Below, one piece after another: positions 34,192-39,889 of a stretch of DNA of 64,000 nucleotides (positions are counted from its first letter, which is position 1; every line of letters starts with the position of its first letter). The position numbers and the translations under genes were made by a program. The notes below the pieces were generated by a model. That model searched no databases and was not told where the DNA came from. It was given only the letters and a program-made list of their open reading frames with translations. Source of the stretch: Gemmatimonadota bacterium (GTDB lineage: Bacteria; Gemmatimonadota; Gemmatimonadetes; Longimicrobiales; Gaopeijiaceae); contig JAPPNN010000063.1 of assembly GCA_028873815.1 (NCBI GenBank), positions 62,001 through 126,000 of the forward strand, in the 5' to 3' direction.

Positions 34192-34662
34192 ATGCTCGAG
34201 CCCTTCTTCCGCTGGTGCGAGTCCACGCTGATCGGCAGGGCCGTCGCCGAGTCCGTCTGGGCGTTCCCGATCCTGGAGGCGATCCACCTGCTGGGACTTT
34301 GCATGCTGGGCGGGGCGCTGCTGGTCGTCGACCTGAGGCTGCTGGGCACCGGACTCACCGGCCAGCCGATTGCCCAACTCGCGCGCAACGCGCGGCGGTG
34401 GCTGATCACCGCTCTTGCGATCATGGTCGCCACCGGGATCCCGCTCTTCCTTTCGGAAGCGATCAAGGCTTACTACAACACCTCGTTCTGGGTGAAAATG
34501 ATCACCCTGCCCATCGCGCTCCTCTTTACCTTCGCGGTGCGCGAGCGGGTGGCGCGCGCGGAGGGGCTGGAGCCCGGCGTCCGTGGAAAGGTCGTTGGTG
34601 CGGTGTCGCTCGCGCTGTGGTTCACCGTGGCGGCCGCGGGGCGGTGGATCGGGTTTTCGTAG
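34192..34662 (+). CDS. DUF6644-like membrane protein, shorter paralogue
   Basis: This 156-residue protein has the same layout as the gene just upstream: CESTLIGRAVAESVWAFPILEAIHLLGL and DLRLLGTGL align with the first DUF6644 copy, and four membrane helices follow. Only His32 of the four histidines is kept, so the copies have diverged in function. The gap between the two genes is 33 bases, consistent with one operon. Tandem copies with one His-rich and one His-poor member could form a heterodimer, which is inference. Confidence 0.72.
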   Translation: MLEPFFRWCESTLIGRAVAESVWAFPILEAIHLLGLCMLGGALLVVDLRLLGTGLTGQPIAQLARNARRWLITALAIMVATGIPLFLSEAIKAYYNTSFWVKMITLPIALLFTFAVRERVARAEGLEPGVRGKVVGAVSLALWFTVAAAGRWIGFS

Positions 34663-34840
34663 CCTGTGGTCCCGCCGGCCATCACTCCGTCGTCAGATCC
34701 CCGCGTGCCCATTCAAGCAGCTCTCCAGCCGCCTTGCATGTGAACACCTCGGCAGCGATCGCGGCCAGACGGTGGCGAGCCGGTATGGTGCGCCCGAACG
34801 AGGGGCGTTGGAATGGGCGGACAGGACTGATTGCCCGTGA

Positions 34841-34978
34841 GCGCGATGGCAGCAGATGATCGAGAGGTCGCTGCTGTACGTGGCGGCAACCCGGGCCCGC
34901 GGGGCGCTATACGTGTTCAGCTGGGGGAGGGCCGAGCCCCTACTTGCCCGACGCTTGGACCGCCGTCTGAGGGGGCGT
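34841..34978 (+). pseudogene. Remnant of a UvrD/Rep-type helicase (motif VI)
   Basis: The gap of 356 bases between the second DUF6644 gene and the convergent DUF6152 gene holds no intact gene. In the frame starting at ATG 34856, the peptide ERSLLYVAATRARGALYVF resembles motif VI of superfamily I helicases (typically ERRLLYVAATRAR). A stop lies four codons before it at 34838, and no other helicase motif is seen nearby. It therefore looks like a decayed 3' piece of a helicase gene, perhaps left by recombination. The rest of the gap shows nothing I can assign. A chance match cannot be excluded. Confidence 0.42.
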
Positions 34979-35018
34979 CAAGCGCGGACGCAGCCGGGCC
35001 GAAGCGACCGTCACGCCC

Positions 35019-35486
35019 CTAGCACCGTCCCCGCTCCCGCCGCGCCCTCAGCAGCTCCTCGTCGTAGGGAGCGCCCGTCCCCGACGACCCCAGGAAGATC
35101 TTGCTCCCGTCCGTGAAGGTCACGTCGCGGCCGTTCGCCCGTTTCAGGGAGTGATCCTTGGCCTGGTACCCGTCGACGATGATCTCGGTGCCGGGCTGAA
35201 GGCAGTCGCGCCTGAGCCCGCGCCGCAGCAGGACGTTCGGCGTCCCTCCCTCGACGGCCCACACCTCGGTCGTTCCGTCCTCGTTCTCGATCTCGAGGTG
35301 GATCCACGTGTGCGGGTTCACCCATTCCAGCCTGACGATCTGACCCTGCAGGCGCACCGGCGCATTGCGGTCGAACTCGGCACCGAAAGCATGATGCGCC
35401 ACCAGGGGCACCGCGATCCCCGCCGAAAGGGCCAGGCCGCCGGCCACCATCGTCCAGGTTTTACGCATTTTACGTATTTTACGCAT
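35019..35486 (-). CDS. DUF6152-like secreted protein
   Basis: This 155-residue protein has a signal peptide (about 1-31) followed by HHAFGAEFD, the start of the mature domain that is typical of DUF6152. The domain is probably a small beta-barrel with LQGQIVRLEWVNPHTWIHLEIE and a nucleic-acid-binding-like OB shape, which I infer only from strand pattern. The start at 35486 follows an AGGGGAA ribosome binding site; the N-terminus encodes a short near-repeat (MRKIRKMRK). It is only four bases after the stop of the next upstream gene on this strand, so the two are cotranscribed. The function is unknown. Confidence 0.78.
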   Translation of the reverse strand: MRKIRKMRKTWTMVAGGLALSAGIAVPLVAHHAFGAEFDRNAPVRLQGQIVRLEWVNPHTWIHLEIENEDGTTEVWAVEGGTPNVLLRRGLRRDCLQPGTEIIVDGYQAKDHSLKRANGRDVTFTDGSKIFLGSSGTGAPYDEELLRARRERGRC

Positions 35487-35490
35487 TTCC

Positions 35491-36663
35491 CTAATTCCCC
35501 TGATTCCTTCGCTCTTCGGCCCGCGCCCCGCGCAGCACGTTTTCGAGCGCGTAGTTCGCTTCGTGGCAGGCGTATTCGTAGACGAGCCCGTCGAGCCGCG
35601 TGAACGGCACCTCGCCGCTCCACGGCCGCGTGAACATCAGCGGGTCCTCGACGGTGAATTCGTAGTTGATGGTATGCTCGTCGGCGCGCGTGAAGCGCTC
35701 GGTCACCTTGAATTCCTCCGTCGGCGCAAACCCCTGAAGCGTCTGGTTGGGGTGGAGGTTGGTGGTCTCCACGACCAGCGTGTCGCCGGCCCAGCGTCCC
35801 CAGGAGTCGCCCATCCACGGACGGATGTGCGGCGGCAGGCGGTTCGGTTCACCGAGACGAATGATCCGGACATCGTGGACCATCTCGGTCATGATCATTA
35901 CATGGTCCGGGGTCTGCACGATTGTGTAGTTGTTGTTGTAGAAGTAGTTGGGCAGCATCGGCGGGCCCGCGTTCGACCCGAACGACATGATGCAGCGCTC
36001 GGCCAGGGGACGGTTCTCGGGGTTGTCGTAGGCGCCGAACTGAGCACGTAAGCGACGCCGCTCGCCCATCCGCCTCCGACCTTCTTCGTTCAGTTCCGGC
36101 ACGCGTCCGTTCTCTGGGTCGACGACGAGCGACGTCCTGGGCTCGCCGTTGAAGACCGCGACGCGCTCGCCGGCATCGATGAAGAAGGAGTTGTAGCCCC
36201 CGGTGCCCCCCGATGCGGCGTCGAAGAGCGGGTTCCCGGTGAATACGCCACCAACCGGCGGAGCCTCGCGGTTGGGATCGCTGTCGGCGTAGGCCTCCAC
36301 GCGGGAGTCGTAGACCCATCCCTCGATCTCGGCGACCTCTTCCCAGGTGTAGACCGGCCCCAGGTCATCCCGGCGCTGAATGGTCGTGATCGTGGCGTTG
36401 GACCAGTTGCCCTGCAGGTCCGGGTGCCCCGTGGGCGTGCGCGGGACGACCCACTCGCGTGCCTCCTGCTCCTGGGCGGCGGCCGGTGGGGCGTGGAGGG
36501 CGGCAGCTGCGGTCGCCGGCGGGGCGTGGAGGGCGGCAGCTGCGGTCGCCGGCGGGGCGTGAGAGGCAGCCGCGACGGGAGGCGGGGCCAGGGAGGCGAT
36601 CGCGACGGCGGCCAGCGCGAGGGCTGCGGCCGTGCGCACGGCTGGTGCGACGGCCGCAGCCAT
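35491..36663 (-). CDS. Secreted protein of the DLQGNW family, function unknown
   Basis: This 390-residue protein has a long alanine-rich export region followed by TPTGHPDLQGNWSN, a signature I know from many uncharacterised periplasmic proteins of Gemmatimonadota and Acidobacteriota that accompany DUF6152. The mature part has many aromatic residues and repeated WGD/WAGDTLVVET-type strands. Between the signal core and the mature domain, a 10-11 residue unit (AAALHAPPAT) repeats almost three times, encoded by a 33-base tandem repeat. The ATG at 36663 is chosen because the hydrophobic segment follows it. It is upstream of, and nearly touching, the DUF6152 gene. Confidence 0.68.
   Translation of the reverse strand: MAAAVAPAVRTAAALALAAVAIASLAPPPVAAASHAPPATAAAALHAPPATAAAALHAPPAAAQEQEAREWVVPRTPTGHPDLQGNWSNATITTIQRRDDLGPVYTWEEVAEIEGWVYDSRVEAYADSDPNREAPPVGGVFTGNPLFDAASGGTGGYNSFFIDAGERVAVFNGEPRTSLVVDPENGRVPELNEEGRRRMGERRRLRAQFGAYDNPENRPLAERCIMSFGSNAGPPMLPNYFYNNNYTIVQTPDHVMIMTEMVHDVRIIRLGEPNRLPPHIRPWMGDSWGRWAGDTLVVETTNLHPNQTLQGFAPTEEFKVTERFTRADEHTINYEFTVEDPLMFTRPWSGEVPFTRLDGLVYEYACHEANYALENVLRGARAEERRNQGN
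36488..36553. repeat. 33-base tandem repeat, two full copies plus a partial third
   Basis: Two identical 33-base units lie at 36488-36520 and 36521-36553, with about 14 bases of a third copy after them. The length is a multiple of three, so the copy number can change without breaking the reading frame of the minus-strand gene. It encodes the alanine- and proline-rich linker just after the signal peptide. Confidence 0.9.
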
Positions 36664-36730
36664 GCTCACAAGAGGTGCAGTACGGCGGGCGCCGCATTTC
36701 GCAGGCATCGCCGGGCGGGGTCCCACCGAG

Positions 36731-37582
36731 CTAGCGGCGAATCGGGTTCTTGCGCAAATGGCCATACATCAGCTCCTCCACGAACTCGACGCACTTGAAC
36801 TGACCAAGGCGCGCGTTCGGGTCGATATTGCGATAGAGCGGCATCCGGATCGTCCACGGGCGCGCGAACGTCTCGGGGTCATCGAGCTCGGCTTCGTACA
36901 TGATATGGTCGGGACCGAGCATCGTATAGCGCTCGGTGACGTTGAGCCGGGCGCTGTGGTGGTTGCCCGCGCGGTCGAGCCAGGTCTGGCCGTTGAAGCC
37001 GTTGACTTCGACGACGAAGGTGTCGCCCTCCCAGTGGCCAACCGACTGGCCCATCCACGAATCGACCTGGGGCGGACCCGGGTCCTCCAGGTAGATGTCG
37101 CGCATGGCGCCCGCGTACTCGTAGGCGATGAAGAACCTGGACTCGCTCTGGAAGATCCGCAGCGGGAACGGCATGTAGGTCGCCCGCGGCACCCCCGGCA
37201 GGTAGCACCTGATCTCGGGGTCGCGTTCCAGCCACAGTTCGCGGTTTTCGTCGCGGCGGGCGAGCGCGTCGGGCAGGTAGGGGATTTCTCCGCCCACGAC
37301 CACGCCATAGCCGGATGGGACGGAGCCGACCGCACCCAGGGCGAGCACCTCGTCGGCGGGCACGGGGATCACCGGACCCGGCTGCATCGCAAGCGCGGGG
37401 CGCGCCGTGTGCGGCTCGATATCCCAGTGCGCGTTGCCAAGCGTCTGCCAGAGCCCGTTCATGTCGGGTTTGCCGGACGCGGTGCGGGGAATGGCGGCGT
37501 CCTGCGCGCAGGCCACGCCCGGTACGGCGAGGGCAGACAGGGTCGCCAGCGCCGCCAGCATCAGGGTTCTCGGTCGTCTCAT
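36731..37582 (-). CDS. Secreted protein related to the DLQGNW family
   Basis: This 283-residue protein has a signal peptide (about 1-27, ending ACAQ) and starts its mature domain with TASGKPDMNGLWQTL, a variant of the signature of the next gene downstream. It also shares the motif VDSWMGQSVGHWEGDTFVVEVNGFNGQTWLD, here as GHWEGDTFVVEV, and VTERYTMLGPDHIMYEAE with that gene, so the two are distant paralogues. Both are probably periplasmic. The ATG at 37582 is selected because it precedes the signal peptide. A gap of 67 bases separates the two. No catalytic motif is recognised. Confidence 0.7.
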   Translation of the reverse strand: MRRPRTLMLAALATLSALAVPGVACAQDAAIPRTASGKPDMNGLWQTLGNAHWDIEPHTARPALAMQPGPVIPVPADEVLALGAVGSVPSGYGVVVGGEIPYLPDALARRDENRELWLERDPEIRCYLPGVPRATYMPFPLRIFQSESRFFIAYEYAGAMRDIYLEDPGPPQVDSWMGQSVGHWEGDTFVVEVNGFNGQTWLDRAGNHHSARLNVTERYTMLGPDHIMYEAELDDPETFARPWTIRMPLYRNIDPNARLGQFKCVEFVEELMYGHLRKNPIRR

Positions 37583-37611
37583 CACGCTCTCAATCTGCGG
37601 GTTCACTCGGA

Positions 37612-37674
37612 CCCGGTCCAGTTACCGGAGGCCCCGGTCCAGCTACCGGAGGCCCCGGTGCCGTTACCGGACCC
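37612..37674. repeat. Three 21-base tandem repeats across a stop codon
   Basis: Three near-identical units occupy 37612-37632, 37633-37653 and 37654-37674. The third overlaps the last codons and the stop (37664-37666) of the minus-strand cytochrome-PQQ gene, and the other two lie in the gap before the next gene. Each contains CCGG repeats and could fold into RNA hairpins. Copy-number change would alter the 3' end of that transcript. Confidence 0.85.
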
Positions 37675-39526
37675 CGAATGCCAGCAGCAGGTTCCCCGGC
37701 ATCTGGTTGAACGTCCCGTATCCGCTGTTTACGAAGAGCATCCCGTCGGCGACCACCGGGCCCGGACCGTCGATCGCCCCTCCGCGGGCGGGCACTCCGT
37801 TGGAAGACTCCAGCACCTCGGTGGTGTCGAATTCCCAGACCACCGTCCCGTCCAATGTTGAATGGGCGCGAATGATGCCGTCGAGGCCGCCCGCGAACAC
37901 GATGCCCTCGATCGCGGTAACCGCCGCCGAGATGGCCGCGTAGCATCGCTCCTTGCCCTCGCAGCCGTTCTCGGGCGCCGGCGCGCTCCATACCACGTCG
38001 CCGGTCATCAGATCGAGCGCGTACAGCCCCGGGGCGCGCTCGTGCTCGGGGTTCACGTCCGTGATCACGGCGTTCCTGTCGGCGTTCGGCGCATACGCAA
38101 GGCGGCCGTCGCTGGCCATGCCCCAGTGAATCCCGCCCAGCATGCTGCCCTTTCCTACCTGGGTCGACCAGAGCACGGCGCCTTCCGCGTCGGGGTCCAG
38201 CGCCCACACGGTCCCGGATTTCTGCCCGGCCACGAGAATCTCCCGGCCGTCCAGGCGCGTGACCAGCATGGGGGCCATGCCGAAGTCGAGGTCCGGCCCG
38301 ATGGGATCCGGGCAGTTCTCGCGGAACCGCATCTGCGTGCACGCCATGTTGAAGGCGTCGTCGGAAGTCGCCTGGAAGGACCATGCGAGTTCGCCGGTCT
38401 CGATGTCGAGCGCGACGACCGCGTCGCTGTTCCCGGTGGTTGGGCGGTTGAGGTTCTCGCCCGTTCCCGCGTAGACGAGGCCGCGGCGGGGATCCACGGT
38501 CGGACTCGACCAGACCGCCGCACCCGAGGGCGCCCACCGTGGCGTGCCCACGGCGTTGGCCTCGATCGCCTCCGGGTAGCCTGGGATGATCCGGTGATAC
38601 CAGAGCGTCTCGCCGGTGAGGGCGTCCACGGCGGCGACCGCTCCCGACGATGTGCAGCACTCGTAGCCGGGATCGCCGGCCAGGACGACTTCCAGGGAGG
38701 AGATGGGGACGAAGAGCCGTCCGTCGTGCAGCGCGGGGGTGCCGGTTCCGTAGGACGCCGGGTGCCAGCCCACGCGGGACTTCCACAGCAGGGTGCCGCT
38801 TTCCACGTCCAGCGCGTAGACGTTCGTGCGCGAGTCCATGAACCAGGCGGCCGGTCCCCCCTCGGGTCCCTCACCCAACAGGACCGCTCCGCGCACGCCG
38901 GCATCCGCCCTGAATTTCCAGCGGATGCACCCGGTCCCCGCGTCCAGGGCCAGGACGTTGCCGAACGGCCCGCCCACGACCACGTGTCCACCCGCGACGG
39001 CGGGCGATGTGCGAACCTCCCCCGCGTCCGGAAACGCGAAGGCCCAGCGCAGCTGCAACGCCGGTACGTCCGCGGCGGCGAGTCCCGCCCTGTCCGGGGA
39101 CTGGAAGCCCGTACCCGCCAGGTTGCCTGCAAACCCCATCCAGGAGACGGCCCCGACATCGAGGGGGAACCGTCCCGCGGCCGCGCAGAACGCAGACTCG
39201 GGGAAGCTTTCTTCCACGTAGGCCCGGCGAGCCAGGTACTCCGCGACCCGGATCCGCTGCTCGGCGGACAGCGCCGCCCCCTCCGCGCGCATGACGCCGT
39301 CTTCCAGGGACGCCACGATGGCGCGTGGAGACAGCTGGTTGAGCAGTCCGGTGCCCGGCGTGCGCTCATCTCCGGCCGAGGTATGGCAGCTGGCACATTC
39401 GTCCGCGAAGATGCGCGCACCCTCTCCCCGTTCCTGCTCTCCGGGGTCCTGCGCCCGGGACGGCCCAGGCACCAGGGAGGCGACGAGGCCCGCGGCCGCC
39501 ACGGCCGCCGTGCAGGTGCTCTTCAT
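37664..39526 (-). CDS. Cytochrome c-PQQ dehydrogenase, polyvinyl-alcohol dehydrogenase-like
   Basis: This 620-residue secreted enzyme combines an N-terminal cytochrome c domain with a C-terminal PQQ propeller. After a signal peptide (about 1-25), CASCH (44-48) binds heme, and an eight-bladed quinoprotein propeller follows (about 130-615) with repeated ALDAGTG and YAGTGENLN blades. A vicinal cysteine pair is at 290-291 (YECCTSS). Heme-first order is the mark of polyvinyl-alcohol dehydrogenase-type enzymes, whereas ethanol dehydrogenases carry heme last. It could oxidise secondary alcohols or polymers, but the substrate cannot be read off. A short open frame and a hairpin precede the gene. Confidence 0.82.
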   Translation of the reverse strand: MKSTCTAAVAAAGLVASLVPGPSRAQDPGEQERGEGARIFADECASCHTSAGDERTPGTGLLNQLSPRAIVASLEDGVMRAEGAALSAEQRIRVAEYLARRAYVEESFPESAFCAAAGRFPLDVGAVSWMGFAGNLAGTGFQSPDRAGLAAADVPALQLRWAFAFPDAGEVRTSPAVAGGHVVVGGPFGNVLALDAGTGCIRWKFRADAGVRGAVLLGEGPEGGPAAWFMDSRTNVYALDVESGTLLWKSRVGWHPASYGTGTPALHDGRLFVPISSLEVVLAGDPGYECCTSSGAVAAVDALTGETLWYHRIIPGYPEAIEANAVGTPRWAPSGAAVWSSPTVDPRRGLVYAGTGENLNRPTTGNSDAVVALDIETGELAWSFQATSDDAFNMACTQMRFRENCPDPIGPDLDFGMAPMLVTRLDGREILVAGQKSGTVWALDPDAEGAVLWSTQVGKGSMLGGIHWGMASDGRLAYAPNADRNAVITDVNPEHERAPGLYALDLMTGDVVWSAPAPENGCEGKERCYAAISAAVTAIEGIVFAGGLDGIIRAHSTLDGTVVWEFDTTEVLESSNGVPARGGAIDGPGPVVADGMLFVNSGYGTFNQMPGNLLLAFGVR

Positions 39527-39563
39527 GGATTCACGTTCCGCTGAACCAAGCTGACAAAGCGAA

Positions 39564-39606
39564 AGCCCCCGGGAGGTCCGGTGCTATCCGGAACATCCCG
39601 GGGGCT
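39564..39606 (-). terminator. Strong hairpin between the small frame and the cytochrome-PQQ gene
   Basis: The arms AGCCCCCGGGA (39564-39574) and TCCCGGGGGCT (39596-39606) are perfectly complementary over 11 bases with a 21-base loop. Read on the minus strand it is followed by TTTCGCTTTG, a weak T-rich tail. It sits 38 bases before the start of the cytochrome-PQQ gene and 66 bases after the small frame's stop, so it could act as an attenuator or terminator that separates the two. Confidence 0.62.
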
Positions 39607-39671
39607 CTAAAACCGGCCGCAACCCGGCGCGAACACCGCCTACGGCGCGAACAGTTGGATCGTGATTCGGC

Positions 39672-39734
39672 TTAGTTGCCGAAGCGGCGACCGCTTGCCC
39701 TTGCCGGGTTGGGCTGGGTACTTGGACTAGACAA
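39672..39734 (-). CDS. Candidate 20-residue small protein or leader peptide
   Basis: On the minus strand a TTG at 39734 is preceded, after a 7-base spacer, by AAGGAGGTGAT, an almost perfect anti-16S match. The frame codes for 20 residues ending in RRFGN and stops at 39672. An in-frame ATG at 39764 would extend it to 30 residues, but then the ribosome site would lie inside the frame. A strong hairpin follows, then the cytochrome-PQQ gene. The peptide is rich in Ser, Pro and Arg. It lacks the Glu-x-x-x-Tyr of PqqA, so it is not the PQQ precursor. It may be a leader peptide, a free small protein, or chance. Confidence 0.4.
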   Translation of the reverse strand: MSSPSTQPNPARASGRRFGN

Positions 39735-39844
39735 GAGATCACCTCCTTTTTTCGGGTTCGACATCGGGCGGGATTCCACATCCAGCTCGAAACCGGGCCG
39801 CCGCTTTTCGACGACACGGCAATGGCCTTGTGAGCCGCCTGTAA

Positions 39845-39872
39845 TGTATACTCGGCTGTATCCGTGAATCAA
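39845..39872 (-). promoter_or_regulatory. Putative minus-strand promoter overlapping a plus-strand -10
   Basis: On the minus strand, TTGATT (39872-39867) and TATACA (39850-39845) are 16 bases apart and would drive the small frame and the cytochrome-PQQ gene. On the plus strand, TATACT at 39847-39852 could be the -10 of the amidohydrolase gene, 37 bases before its GTG. The region 39765-39889 is otherwise without an evident gene. The two promoters would overlap and exclude each other. Evidence is by eye. Confidence 0.4.
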
Positions 39873-39889
39873 GCCGGGAGACCATCCAC

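Noticed and set aside
34663..34780. Possible minus-strand peptide ending in LLEWARGDLTTE before the helicase remnant
   Set aside because: It has no start codon with a ribosome site and no recognisable family. It may be the tail of a lost gene, but nothing confirms it.
39672..39764. Small peptide as the PQQ precursor PqqA
   Set aside because: PqqA needs a Glu and Tyr in a fixed Glu-x-x-x-Tyr spacing, and this frame has no Tyr or Glu. No pqq synthesis gene is near.
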